A stretch of DNA of 64,000 nucleotides from Methanosarcina horonobensis HB-1 = JCM 15518 (GCF_000970285.1 NZ_CP009516.1:4381036-4445035); one strand, 5' to 3'; counted from the first letter of the stretch, positions 8,245 through 18,673 are shown. Translations and numbers: made by a program. Notes: generated from the letters alone by a model not told the origin.

Positions 8245-9360
8245 TCAGATAACTATAAGATTTTGATCTTGCAGAGAGAATTTTTTGATATTGATTGCAG
8301 CATTTATGTCTCTATCATGCTTTGTTTTGCAATCGGGACATACCCATTCTCTATCCTTTAATGTCAATTCTGAATTATGATAACCGCAAACATTACATAT
8401 CTTAGAAGAAGGCTCAAATTTTCCGATCCTTAGAATAGTCTTTCCTAACCATTCAGCTTTATACTCTAATTTTGTTACAAAACTACTCCACGAAGCATCG
8501 GAAATAGATTGAGCCAGACAATGATTTTTTACCATACCTTTTACGTTCAGAGTTTCCAGTGCAATAGCTTGGTTCTCACTGATAAGTTTAGAAGAGATTT
8601 GGTGCTGGAAATTGTTTCTCTGATTGCTTATTTTCTCATGGATTTTAGAAAGACGTTGCCTAGCTTTGTTTCGGTTATTAGAACCTTTAACTTTCTTTGA
8701 AACTCTCTTTTGCAAACATTTCATTCTTTTAAGAGAATTTTTGAGGTATTTAGGATTCTCAACTTTTTCTCCATTAGAAAGAATTGCAAAATCTTTTATA
8801 CCTACATCTATGCCTATTGTATTTGATTCTGATATTTCTTGTTTTTCAGGTGTTTCTTTTCCATCGTCAACAAGAATACTTATGAAATATTTTCCTGTAC
8901 TTGATTTAGAGATAGTTGCAGTTTTCATTTCACCTTCAAATCTTCTGTGAAGAACTGCATTTACTTCTCCAATTTTGGGAAGTTTGATAATATTTCTATC
9001 AAAATTTACCGTGTAATGTTGTGGCATTTGATAGGACTGCACTGGATTTTTCTTAGATTTGAACTTTGGGAATCCAGTTTTTTCTCTAAAGAATTTTGTA
9101 AATGCTGATTCTACATTTACCAAAGAGGCGAGTAGAGCCTGTGAATTAGCTTTTTTCAACCATTCGTTAGAAGGCTTTATTTCGTGAACTAAAATCTTTT
9201 GTAAGTCGAATCTTGATATTGATTTATTTGATTGTTGATATGTTTTTATCTTCTGTTCTAAAGCCCAATTATAGACAAATCTACATGCGCCAAAATGAAC
9301 TTTGATTAGTTCTTTCTGATCATTGTCTGGGTAGATTCGGTATTTATAGGCTTTTAACAT
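8245..9360 (-). CDS. tnpB: TnpB RNA-guided endonuclease of an IS200/IS605 element
   Basis: The protein has 371 residues and looks intact. The N-terminal helix-turn-helix region begins KAYKYRIYP. The RuvC nuclease residues are D185 in GIDVGIKDFA, E269 in AIALETLNVKGM and D351 in KHDRDINAAINI. The zinc ribbon cysteines are C322, C325, C341 and C344. TnpB proteins use the element's right-end transcript as guide RNA to cut DNA next to a short target-adjacent motif, which keeps the element in the population. The RNA and the motif are described in the neighbouring entries. Confidence 0.95.
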   Translation of the reverse strand: MLKAYKYRIYPDNDQKELIKVHFGACRFVYNWALEQKIKTYQQSNKSISRFDLQKILVHEIKPSNEWLKKANSQALLASLVNVESAFTKFFREKTGFPKFKSKKNPVQSYQMPQHYTVNFDRNIIKLPKIGEVNAVLHRRFEGEMKTATISKSSTGKYFISILVDDGKETPEKQEISESNTIGIDVGIKDFAILSNGEKVENPKYLKNSLKRMKCLQKRVSKKVKGSNNRNKARQRLSKIHEKISNQRNNFQHQISSKLISENQAIALETLNVKGMVKNHCLAQSISDASWSSFVTKLEYKAEWLGKTILRIGKFEPSSKICNVCGYHNSELTLKDREWVCPDCKTKHDRDINAAINIKKFSLQDQNLIVI

Positions 9361-9904
9361 AATAAATATTATATGTTTTAGAGAGATAAATAGATTTTGT
9401 TAAACTTGCTTTGTCGGGAAGTTGACGGCTTTCATCCCCCACCTGTCGCTTCGCTCCGAGGAAGGGGACTTCCCGCCTTAAAGTTAAAATAGTTCATAAC
9501 TGCACACATGATATGTTTTCCAATTCCATGTCCCTGAAATTCGGGCAGTACGATAATGTCCTGGATATATAAGTAAATCCCTCGGTCCCCGATGACTCTT
9601 CCAAAGTCTATAATATTGTTTTCTGACATAACATATATGGAAAAAAGAGAGTTGTTTAAAGCGAGTCTAATAGCTTCAGAGTTTTTAGTGCCCCATCCAA
9701 CTTCAGCACGAAGCTTTTGATATTCTTCAACATCAGGCACGCGCTCTAATAATATGTATTTCTCGTTAAGTTTTTCGTATATAAGAACTATTCCTTACAT
9801 GTAAGCGAAAAAAACACTATCGATAAGTGAAAAGAGCAGGTTAAAGATTGGGTTTTGAGCAACTACTCCTTAAATGGATACAGGAAAAAAGGAAAAAGAT
9901 GCAA

Positions 9905-11521
<1,617 letters not shown>

Positions 11522-11672
11522 TCACCTGAATTAAGATCAAATTTACCGAATTAAATCGATTTATCGAAGTCATTATTTGCCTGAATTCATTTTGCCTGAC
11601 ATTGATCTGAGTCATGATTTACTGATTTTCGTGATTGTCTGATATGAGATTCAGAAAATGGCTCATTCAATG

Positions 11673-11951
11673 TTATTCTTCAACAACTGTTGCCAGGATA
11701 TCTTTGAAGTCAACAAAAACGTATTTTTCATCGTCGATTTCAATCTCATCGGCCTGGTATCCTCCGTAAATTACATGGTCACCCTTCTTCAGGGGGAGTT
11801 CTTTCCCATCTTCAAAGGTCCCCACAGCGATAACAATTCCTTCTTTCTTTTCCTGTCTTGCAGATTCCGGGATATATATCCCACCTTTAGTGACTTCTTC
11901 TTTCTTCTGGTGCTTGAGTAATACACGTTCGCCAATAGGTTTGACAATCAT
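11673..11951 (-). CDS. groES: Co-chaperonin GroES
   Basis: 92 residues forming the heptameric lid of the GroEL chamber. The N-terminal VKPIGERVLLKHQKKEE, the mobile loop (EEVTKGGIYIPESARQEKKEG) and GDHVIYGGYQADEIEIDDEKYV are all present. The start ATG 11951 follows AGGAGG. A TATA-like AAATATAAG lies about 130 bases upstream. It is the first gene of the groES-groEL pair. Confidence 0.96.
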   Translation of the reverse strand: MIVKPIGERVLLKHQKKEEVTKGGIYIPESARQEKKEGIVIAVGTFEDGKELPLKKGDHVIYGGYQADEIEIDDEKYVFVDFKDILATVVEE

Positions 11952-12207
11952 TTTTTGTTCCTCCTATATGTAAGCGACCTTAATATTAGCTGAAGATTAA
12001 CCGGCTGTTATAGGCCAGTATGAATAGGTGAATTATTGAGCTATTTAGCGCCCAACTATCTGCATATAATGCAAAACTTATATTTAAAAATTACCAGCAA
12101 AGTTGAGGTCATTTATCAATAAAATAAGTATTATCGCAATAAAATAGATATGATATCTACAAATCTAAATAAAGTTTATATATCTGAATATCTAAAAGAA
12201 TAAACAG
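11952..12207 (+). promoter_or_regulatory. Divergent promoter region between groES and a winged-helix gene
   Basis: The 256-base spacer holds a TATA-like element for the minus strand (TTTAAATATAAG, near 12077-12088). It also holds one for the plus strand (GTTTATATATC, near 12175-12186), about 25 bases before the plus-strand ATG. Between them is a repetitive AT-rich segment (AATAAAATAAG and AATAAAATAGA near 12118 and 12140) that could bind a regulator. I see no known heat-shock operator. Confidence 0.5.
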
Positions 12208-12615
12208 ATGGTTCAGCAAATTATCCTCAGAAGCCTTGAAAAACCCCGTATTAAAAGCCTTGAAGAAGACCTTATATGGTTCTGTGACAGCTTTGGCTTT
12301 TCTTCGGGCAGGGATATCGAAAACACAGCCAACAGGATAATTTTCAGCCTTATTGAAAAGCTCTCAAATGACATGGAAAGTTCATCAGAAGCTCTGGCTG
12401 AAGACCTGGATATGAAAATCTCAAGAATCAACCATCATCTCCGGAACCTTAATGAGTCCGGGCTCCTGTACAGAAAAAAACGCCTGATTTATTTGAGAGG
12501 AGGCAGCCTTAAAGCTGCAGTAAGGGAGATGAGGAAGGATTCGGAAAGAATACTGGATGAGCTGGAAAACATAGCTGAAGAAATAGATTTGATGATGGGC
12601 CTTAAAAACAGGTAA
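12208..12615 (+). CDS. Winged-helix DNA-binding protein, ArsR-like
   Basis: 135 residues. The N-terminal 45 residues are helical, followed by a winged helix (about 50-105: EALAEDLDMKISRINHHLRNLNESGLLYRKKRLIYL) and a C-terminal helix rich in Glu that could mediate dimerisation. The recognition helix lies around residues 72-84. It is transcribed away from groES, with the TATA box so close that the transcript would be almost leaderless. Position suggests a role in controlling itself or groESL, but nothing in the sequence proves it. Confidence 0.75.
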   Translation: MVQQIILRSLEKPRIKSLEEDLIWFCDSFGFSSGRDIENTANRIIFSLIEKLSNDMESSSEALAEDLDMKISRINHHLRNLNESGLLYRKKRLIYLRGGSLKAAVREMRKDSERILDELENIAEEIDLMMGLKNR

Positions 12616-12736
12616 AAAAACAGAGACATGAGAAGTACTTAAAACAGGATATGGAAAATGCCTAAGAAAGCAAGACATAGAGTACTTAAAAAGTAAAATC
12701 TATTAAAAACTATAAAAAATATTAAAAAACTTACAT

Positions 12737-13930
12737 ATGGATAATAAACCGAAACAACGGACTCAAACCGGAAAAGAATTCAATAATTACCTCTATTCAT
12801 TTTCAGTAATGAATAAAGTCTCCATAATTCCCTGTTCTGATTATTCCAACGCAAAAGAAGCAATAGCCCGGGCTATTGACCTGCTCGGAGGTCTTGAAAA
12901 CGTAATTGATCCGGGAGATAGCGTACTTCTAAAGCCAAATATCCTTGCAGCAAGCCCGCCGGAAACTGCCACAACTACCCATCCGACTGTGGTAGCAGCA
13001 ATGTGTGAATTCGTGACCAGTGCAGGAGGAAAGCCAGTGGTCGGAGACGGAGCAGGAATCTCAAGACCTGGAGCTACTGCAAAAGCCCTGAAAGTCTCGG
13101 AAATAGAAGAGGCTGCCTTAAAAGCAGGAGCAAGGGTTGTGAATTTTGAGACTGCGGGTTTCACCCTTGTAGAAGTTCCAGAACCTCTTCAGTTCCGAAA
13201 ACTATACATTGCGAATCCTGTCCTTGAGGCCGATGTGGTAATATCTCTTCCGAAACTGAAAACTCATGAGCTTACATATTATACAGGCGCGGTCAAGAAC
13301 TTCTTCGGAACTCTTCCTCTTAAGTGCCGAAAAGAGACTCACCTTCTTGGAAAACGAGACCTCTTTGGCGAAGCTGTCGCTGATGTATATTCGATTATCA
13401 GGCCTGATTTTGCGGTTATGGACGGGATTGTTGGCATGGAAGGAAACGGCCCTTCCCATGGAAAGCCCGTAAACTCAGGAGTAATTTTGGCAAGCCGGGA
13501 TTGTGTTTCCCTGGATATTGTTGCGGCAGAAATGATAGGCTTTGATCCCCTGAAAATTCCTACGACCGCAGGTGCCCTTAAGAAAGGCTTTGGAAACCAG
13601 TGTCCTGTTGTGGTAGGAACACCGTTGAAAGAGGTAAAAAAGAAATTCAAACCATCAAGCGGAGGAGTCAGCACAGCCCCGCCTTTCCTGAAACGCAGCC
13701 TCGGAAAATACTATACTATTTACCCCCGAATTAACCAAAGAAAATGTACTCACTGTGCAGCATGCTACAACAATTGCTCTCCTCGTGCCGTGGAGATGCT
13801 TGAAGACGGGAGTTTCAGGGTCAATCAGGAGAAATGCATTTTATGCTACTGCTGTCGTGAACTCTGCCCAAATGATGCGGTCGAAATCAAAAAATCACTG
13901 CTTGCATCCCTTTTGACAGCAAGAAAATAA
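12737..13930 (+). CDS. DUF362 protein with two [4Fe-4S] clusters
   Basis: 397 residues. Residues 25-310 form the DUF362 domain (VLLKPNILAASPPE, SLPKLKTHELTYYTGAVKNFFG, MDGIVGMEGNGPSHG). The C-terminal 60 residues hold a bacterial-type ferredoxin pair, CTHCAACYNNCSP and CILCYCCRELCP, able to bind two [4Fe-4S] clusters. Family members are thought to be redox proteins, but their reaction is unknown. ATG 12809 (MNKVSIIPCSDY) is an equally good start, since the 24 residues before it look disordered and neither ATG has a clear Shine-Dalgarno sequence. Confidence 0.88.
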   Translation: MDNKPKQRTQTGKEFNNYLYSFSVMNKVSIIPCSDYSNAKEAIARAIDLLGGLENVIDPGDSVLLKPNILAASPPETATTTHPTVVAAMCEFVTSAGGKPVVGDGAGISRPGATAKALKVSEIEEAALKAGARVVNFETAGFTLVEVPEPLQFRKLYIANPVLEADVVISLPKLKTHELTYYTGAVKNFFGTLPLKCRKETHLLGKRDLFGEAVADVYSIIRPDFAVMDGIVGMEGNGPSHGKPVNSGVILASRDCVSLDIVAAEMIGFDPLKIPTTAGALKKGFGNQCPVVVGTPLKEVKKKFKPSSGGVSTAPPFLKRSLGKYYTIYPRINQRKCTHCAACYNNCSPRAVEMLEDGSFRVNQEKCILCYCCRELCPNDAVEIKKSLLASLLTARK

Positions 13931-14116
13931 ATTAATTTATAATATCTGGGCAAGAAAAATAAAGAATCGGAATAAAGAGACCTAAGTAATTAAGAAATTT
14001 AAAAACAAGAGCCTAAAATATTTTTACTTTTTGAGACCATTTCAAGAACAAACTCATACTCTACAGTAAAATCAGTTTAGTTCAGGAAGACATGTGATGC
14101 CTCCCTGAAATTTTAA

Positions 14117-16111
14117 TTACTGATATTTACGTTCCCGTCTCTCTGCGATCGTACGCTCTCTTTCTAGCCGTTCCCGCTCTTCGTTATCTGTCTCTTTTTC
14201 CTCCATCCGTTCAAATCTTTCTTTATCCTGCTCTGCCATTTTCTCTTCTGCGGTTTTTAACTGCGCGCCTCTCTCTCTTTCTGTCCGGGCCATCCTTTCT
14301 GATTCTGCCCTGGGCATTCCTCCGGTTGTTTCAGCCGTTCCTCCCTGCCAGTAAGGCTGGTATCCATAGTAAGTATATGTCCTTGAGAGTTCATCGCGGG
14401 TTAAGGGCCACCTGTCCTTATCGAAACCTTCTGCGTTTTCCAGGACATCTTTGGAAATGTCAAGGGTGAAGGCGTGCTCATGCACATTACATTTAAGGGA
14501 ATTCCAGGGAATAGCAAACAGCTTATCGCTCATACCCATGAATCCGCCAAAAGACAGGACTGCATATGCGACCCTGCCGTTGTCGAGATCGATCATTAAC
14601 TCTTCAATCCTTCCAAGGTCTTCTCCAGCTGTATTGACAACTCTGTCCGACTTTATTGTGCTTGCTGACAAAAAGTCTGGCATCTCCCTGGTCTCCACCC
14701 GTGTCTCTACTTCGGTTCTCTCTCTTTCCAGCTGAGCCAGTCTCTCTCTCTCTTCCTGTGCCCGTCTCTCCACTTCGGTTCTTTCTCTCTCAAGTTGAGC
14801 CAACCTCTCCCTCTCAGCTTCTGCCTGTCTTCTTGCCTCGGTACACTCTCTCTCCAGTTGAGCCAGTCTGTCCCTGCGGGTTTCTTCCTGTGTATGTACT
14901 TCTCTCAGCTCTGCCTCGAGCCGGGTTACTCTTTCTGTCTCTTCCTGCCTCCTTGCCTCTTGGAGCTCTCTCTCCAGTTGAGCCAGCCTCTGCCTTTCGG
15001 CCTCTGCCTGTCTTTCTACCTCAATACGGTCTCTCTCCAGCTGAGCCAGCCTCTCTCTCTCATTTTGTGCCTGACGCTCTCTTTCCATCCGTTCTTTCTC
15101 TAGCTGCGACAGCTTCTCTTCCTGTTCACCTCTTAGCCCTTCCAGCCTTTCTCTTTCCTGCCGCGCCCTTATCTCTTCATCAGTTTCTACTACTTCCGTT
15201 CTCTCTCTTTCTGTCCAGACGACCTTTTTTGTTTCTGCCTCTCTAGTTTCTGTCTCTCTAAGCACTCCTCCCGAAACCGCGGCTTTCTCCATCTTTCTTG
15301 TCGAAACTTCTGGTTGTTCTGCTGTTACAATCTCCCAGTAAGGCTGGTATCCATAGTTAGTATAGGTCCTGGAGAGCGTCTCACGGTGTAAGGGCCAGTT
15401 GTCCTTATCAAAACCTTCTTCTTTATCGAGGGTCTCTTTAGGAACATCGAGTAGGAACTTGTGTTCATGAACCCTCAGTTGAAGAGCCTGCCATGGAACT
15501 GCAAATAATTTGTTGCCTATACCCAGGAACCCACCATGTGAGACTACGGCATATGCTACCTTTCCATCCTGGAGATCAATCATTAACTCTTCAATCTTCC
15601 CAACGTCATTTCCAGCTCTATTGACAACCTTGTCCCCTGTTATAGTGCCTGCTGACAGAAAGTCAGGATTTTCCCTGCTTGACGTCCTTTCCATCCTCGC
15701 TGCTCTTTCAGTCCTGGTTTCTCCGGGAACTCCGGTTTGTCCCGTTACTTCAGTTTGCCAGTAAGGCTGGTAACCATAGTAAGAGTAGGTTCTGGAGAGT
15801 TCCTCACGGGTAGTTAGAGGCCAGTTATCTTTGTCAAAACCCTCTGCATTCTCAAGAGTTTCTTTAGGAACATCGAGTAAGAATTCGTGATCGTGCAATC
15901 TCAGTTGAAGAGCCTTCCAGGGTATAGCAAACAGTTTATCGCCCATACCCAGGAATCCGCCAAAAGAGAGCACAGCATATCCTACTCTTCCATCCCGGAG
16001 ATCGATCATTAGTTCTTCAATCTTCCCAATGTCTTCTCCAGCTCTATTGACAACCTTATCCCCTTTCAGTGTGCTTGCTGACAAAAAATCTGGATTTTCT
16101 CGACTTACCAT
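14117..16111 (-). CDS. Protein with three PRC-barrel domains and a long coiled coil
   Basis: The start at ATG 16111 follows GGAG at 8 nt. The frame further upstream is probably not translated. The 664 residues comprise PRC-barrel 1 (about 1-95), PRC-barrel 2 (about 140-235), a charged coiled coil of 21-residue repeats (about 310-490), PRC-barrel 3 (about 490-585) and a basic/acidic tail. Each barrel has the pattern ENPDFLSA, GDKVVN, IEELMIDL, FGGFLGMGDKLFAIPW and GYQPYW. PRC barrels bind RNA or proteins, for example in RimM and photosynthetic reaction centre subunit H. The role here is unknown. The adjacent gene on the same strand is a two-barrel paralogue. Confidence 0.85.
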   Translation of the reverse strand: MVSRENPDFLSASTLKGDKVVNRAGEDIGKIEELMIDLRDGRVGYAVLSFGGFLGMGDKLFAIPWKALQLRLHDHEFLLDVPKETLENAEGFDKDNWPLTTREELSRTYSYYGYQPYWQTEVTGQTGVPGETRTERAARMERTSSRENPDFLSAGTITGDKVVNRAGNDVGKIEELMIDLQDGKVAYAVVSHGGFLGIGNKLFAVPWQALQLRVHEHKFLLDVPKETLDKEEGFDKDNWPLHRETLSRTYTNYGYQPYWEIVTAEQPEVSTRKMEKAAVSGGVLRETETREAETKKVVWTERERTEVVETDEEIRARQERERLEGLRGEQEEKLSQLEKERMERERQAQNERERLAQLERDRIEVERQAEAERQRLAQLERELQEARRQEETERVTRLEAELREVHTQEETRRDRLAQLERECTEARRQAEAERERLAQLERERTEVERRAQEERERLAQLERERTEVETRVETREMPDFLSASTIKSDRVVNTAGEDLGRIEELMIDLDNGRVAYAVLSFGGFMGMSDKLFAIPWNSLKCNVHEHAFTLDISKDVLENAEGFDKDRWPLTRDELSRTYTYYGYQPYWQGGTAETTGGMPRAESERMARTERERGAQLKTAEEKMAEQDKERFERMEEKETDNEERERLERERTIAERRERKYQ
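14690..15170 (-). repeat. In-frame 63-bp repeat array encoding 21-residue coiled-coil units
   Basis: The segment encodes about seven units of the form ERERLAQLERERTEVERRAQ, each 21 residues or three heptads. At DNA level it appears as CT-rich repeats on the plus strand with a 63-base period. The units differ by point changes, and the more diverged ones lie in the middle of the array. Such arrays change length by unequal recombination. Confidence 0.75.
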
Positions 16112-16261
16112 ACTTTCAACTCCTTGAGTTCTGAAAATATATATTTTAAAGCCTGCACCCCCAGGCAAAACTTCAAAACGTTTTCTCCAATTAAGTTTTT
16201 CTCAACCGCCTGATTTGCCAGTAAGGTTGATGCCTTTACCTGTTTTCGAAATTAAGAAAGG

Positions 16262-17089
16262 TTAAATGTTACCTGGTCGATTTTCAATCCTTTCTTTTTC
16301 TCTTTGCCAGTAAGGCTGGTATCCATAGTAACCGTATACAGTAGAAAGCCACTCACGGTTAGTTATGGGCCAGTTATCCTTATCAAAACCCTCTGCATTT
16401 TTCAGAGTTTCTTTGGGAATATCAAGTAAGAATTTGTGCTCGTGAACTCTCAGTTGAAGAGCTTTCCAGGGAATAGCAAATAATTTATCGCCCATACCCA
16501 GGAACCCGCCAAAAGACAGGACTGTATATGCTATTCTTCCATCCTGGAGGTCAATCATTAACTCTTCAATCTTCCCTAGATCCTCTCCGGCCCTATTGAC
16601 AACCTTGTCCCCTTTTATAGTGCTTGCTGACAAAAATTCAGGGTTTTCTCTACCTGCTGTACTTTCTGTCCTGACCATTCTTTCAGACCCGATGGTTTCT
16701 CCAGGCAATCCGATTTGTTCTGTTACTCCAGTCTGCCAGTAAGGCTGGTAACCATAGTAAGTGTAGGTTCTGGAGAGTTCCTCACGAGTAGTTAGAGGCC
16801 AGTGATCTTTGTCAAAACCTTTTGCGTTCTCAAGAGTTTCTTTAGGAATATCGAGTACAAAGGCGTGATCGTGCACTCTCAGATTCAGGGCCTGCCACGG
16901 AATGGCAAATAATTTGTCGCCCATACCCAGGAATCCGCCAAAAGAGAGCACAGCATATCCTACTCTTCCGTCCTGAATGTCAATCATTAACTCTTCAATC
17001 TTCCCAAGGTCTTCTCCAGCTGTATTGATGACCTTATCCCCTTTTATCGTGCCTGCTGACAAAAAATCTGGATTCTCTCGATTTGCCAT
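16262..17089 (-). CDS. Protein with two PRC-barrel domains
   Basis: 275 residues consisting of two PRC barrels (about 4-95 and 145-240), each with IEELMIDL, FGGFLGMGDKLFAIPW and the C-terminal YGYQPYWQ, joined by a Thr/Glu-rich linker. The start ATG 17089 follows GGGAG. It is a paralogue of the downstream three-barrel gene 150 bases away. The two probably arose by duplication and may be co-transcribed. No signal peptide is present. Function is unknown. Confidence 0.85.
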   Translation of the reverse strand: MANRENPDFLSAGTIKGDKVINTAGEDLGKIEELMIDIQDGRVGYAVLSFGGFLGMGDKLFAIPWQALNLRVHDHAFVLDIPKETLENAKGFDKDHWPLTTREELSRTYTYYGYQPYWQTGVTEQIGLPGETIGSERMVRTESTAGRENPEFLSASTIKGDKVVNRAGEDLGKIEELMIDLQDGRIAYTVLSFGGFLGMGDKLFAIPWKALQLRVHEHKFLLDIPKETLKNAEGFDKDNWPITNREWLSTVYGYYGYQPYWQREKERIENRPGNI

Positions 17090-17598
17090 ACTTTCAACTC
17101 CCTAAGCTTAGAAGATATGTAGTTTAAAGTCTGCATCCCCCAAGGTACAGCTTTAAAACCTCTTCCCCATTGATTATTATTTTTTTAATGTTACTTAAAA
17201 CTACCGGAGTCATTAAAAATATTATTTTATGTTATCAAGAGAAAAAGAGATAGATAAAATTTAGTAAGAATTTTGAGAAAAAAAGCTATTTTTTTTGTAA
17301 ATGTTATCCTTTAGATCCAGAGGTAGAGGATTGAAAAACAGGCATCAAATATACCGATAAATAAGCTACTGCAGGTCAAAGTTCTCAGGAACAGGAAAAT
17401 AAAAGGAGTGAAGCGGTACAAAACTTATTGGTCAAGTATAAAGACCAAACTTTTATTTAGTTCTTAAATTCTCTTAAGAACTTTTTGGAACAGAAATGAA
17501 AAAAATGGGCAGGTAATGAAAAAGAATTGGCAATTACATTATAACACTTTCCTTTTTATCTTTTTGAAAGATCTTATAACCCAGAAAGCTGAAAATAT
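17090..17598. other. Gene-poor spacer upstream of the PRC-barrel genes
   Basis: About 500 AT-rich bases with no convincing open frame. The only structure I see is the pair of hairpins listed separately at 17428-17486. Confidence 0.5.
17428..17486 (+). ncRNA. Two adjacent hairpins ending in a T-run: terminator or 3' end of a small RNA
   Basis: TTGGTC (17428-17433) pairs with GACCAA (17443-17448). GTTCTTAA (17460-17467) pairs perfectly with TTAAGAAC (17474-17481) and is followed by TTTTT. No plus-strand gene precedes it: the gene at 17089 points the other way. The structure therefore either ends an unannotated RNA or protects the downstream gene at 17634 from read-through. Confidence 0.35.
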
Positions 17599-17633
17599 AT
17601 GTTAAAAAGATCTTTGCCCAGACAAATTACCCT

Positions 17634-17879
17634 GTGCTCGTAAGTGAAGAAGGTGATGAGGTGCTCTATACCTATGTCGATACTGAGTATGCCCCGGAAA
17701 AATGCTCTCTTTGTAATGGAACCGGGCTTTCTGAAGGTGGAATCTGTGAAGCCTGTGGAGGACAGGGGAACGTTCTCGTTGCCCAGCCTGCAATAATATG
17801 CCCGCTCTGTAACGGATCAGGGAACCTTGAAACAGGAACCTGCAGGGCCTGTGGTGGAAGCGGATGGGCTCTTTTCTGA
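17634..17879 (+). CDS. Small protein with DnaJ-type zinc finger motifs
   Basis: The protein carries four CxxCxGxG motifs (CSLCNGTG, CEACGGQG, CPLCNGSG, CRACGGSG), the cysteine-rich zinc-binding arrangement of DnaJ, but without J-domain or substrate-binding domain. With GTG 17634 it has 81 residues. The frame is open back to 17580, and the residues just upstream (YVKKIFAQTNYP) look coding. The true start may therefore be further upstream at a codon other than ATG, GTG or TTG. It probably binds two zinc ions and may help protein folding or redox repair. Confidence 0.75.
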   Translation: MLVSEEGDEVLYTYVDTEYAPEKCSLCNGTGLSEGGICEACGGQGNVLVAQPAIICPLCNGSGNLETGTCRACGGSGWALF

Positions 17880-17967
17880 AGAAAACCAGGAAACGTTTTA
17901 AGACTTATGAATAGAAACCTGGAGCCAAACTGTGATTGTTCAGTAACAATTTATCAGGGGACTGCCT

Positions 17968-18591
17968 TTAGTTCTCCAGATGACTCTTTTTTTCTTTTTG
18001 CTTTGCCAGAATATCTTTCTTTTTCTCTTCAGGCAGGCAGTCAAAACAGGTTTCGTATCTTGAAGACTTATACTTTTTTCTGCAAACCGGACAGATATCC
18101 ATGCCTCTCAAACTTGCAAAATGGCAGCGTTTGCAGAGCACAATCGCATGTTCCAGAGATGCGCATTCCTCCTCTGCTTTTTTGATTTCCTCTTCAATGA
18201 GTTCTTCAATCCCGTTTTCCTCAAGCCATTCATGATAAAGCGTTTTAAAGTTTCCTTCGCCTGTATCCTCTACAAGCTGTTCTATAAACTGCTCTTCAAG
18301 ATCAGTATGGTCAGGCTCGGTTTTATGTATTGTCGAGGCTTTATGCCAGGAAGGATGGCTTTTATGGCGGTGTTTGCCTGTCAGGGTGTACTCAAACTTT
18401 TGGTATTTCTGCCTGTATACTTCTCTGAATCTGGCATAAGCGAGATTGTAAGTTCCTGAACGAATTTCTGCCGGAGAAAAAGCTCCGGGAGTATGAACAC
18501 ACAGACGATCAGAAGAGCCGCACCAGGAGCATGTCTTACCTTTAATAAACTTAGCCCTTTTTTCTTTCCATTCCTTAGATGTTCGCTTCAT
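17968..18591 (-). CDS. Cysteine-rich HNH-like zinc-binding protein
   Basis: 207 residues. The N-terminal part has KGKTCSWCGSSDRLCVH, and the C-terminal part has VLCKRCHFASLRGMDICPVC followed by another CFDC. The spacing of a CxxC, a central His and a later CxxCH resembles HNH-type zinc folds, but the catalytic His-Asn-His set is not obvious. Nuclease activity is therefore uncertain. The middle is helical and acidic. No close partner gene is apparent. Confidence 0.65.
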   Translation of the reverse strand: MKRTSKEWKEKRAKFIKGKTCSWCGSSDRLCVHTPGAFSPAEIRSGTYNLAYARFREVYRQKYQKFEYTLTGKHRHKSHPSWHKASTIHKTEPDHTDLEEQFIEQLVEDTGEGNFKTLYHEWLEENGIEELIEEEIKKAEEECASLEHAIVLCKRCHFASLRGMDICPVCRKKYKSSRYETCFDCLPEEKKKDILAKQKEKKSHLEN

Positions 18592-18673
18592 TGGGATACC
18601 TGGAATACCGTAATCGCAATAAAAGGTGTTTAAAATCGGATCTGTGGTATTTCGAACTAAAGATCCTTTGACC

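Larger units (their letters stand above)
8141..9477 (-). mobile_element. IS200/IS605-family element with tnpB only (IS1341 type), 1337 bp
   Basis: The left end lies at 9477 directly after the genomic TTTAA (9482-9478 on the minus strand). The right end lies at 8141 after a terminal hairpin and GTAGTTCAC. There is no target duplication and no terminal inverted repeats, as expected for the family. Both ends carry subterminal hairpins (GAAGTCCCCTTCC at the left, GAAGCCCCTTCC at the right). There is no tnpA, so the element depends on a TnpA encoded elsewhere for movement. The boundaries are fixed by the restored reading frame of the host GNAT gene. Confidence 0.88.
8018..9794 (-). pseudogene. GNAT N-acetyltransferase gene broken by an IS insertion and a frameshift
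   Basis: The 5' part (9794 to 9478) encodes YILLERVPDVEEYQKLRAE and the acetyl-CoA motif LPEFQGHGIGKHIM. The 3' part (8140 to 8018) encodes FPGTFVGLMAAK and then, one frame over, GFYEQFGFVRRLPEGPGMFKI. Joining the two parts exactly at the element ends gives an in-frame MNYFNFNTHTFPGTF, so the insertion site is well defined. A separate loss of one base at the AAAGG after LMAA shifts the final 25 codons. No ATG, GTG or TTG precedes the conserved N-terminus except GTG 9740. ATA 9782 lies 9 nt after AAGGA. The gene cannot make an intact enzyme. Confidence 0.85.

Noticed and set aside
14690-15170. CRISPR-like periodicity
   Set aside because: The 63-base period is in frame with a coiled-coil protein, units are contiguous, and there are no spacers. 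No CRISPR array was seen in the window.
14656-15246. Long plus-strand open frames rich in Leu, Ser and Pro
   Set aside because: They are the antisense of the Glu/Arg/Gln-rich coiled coil of the PRC gene, where stop codons are avoided on the other strand by composition.
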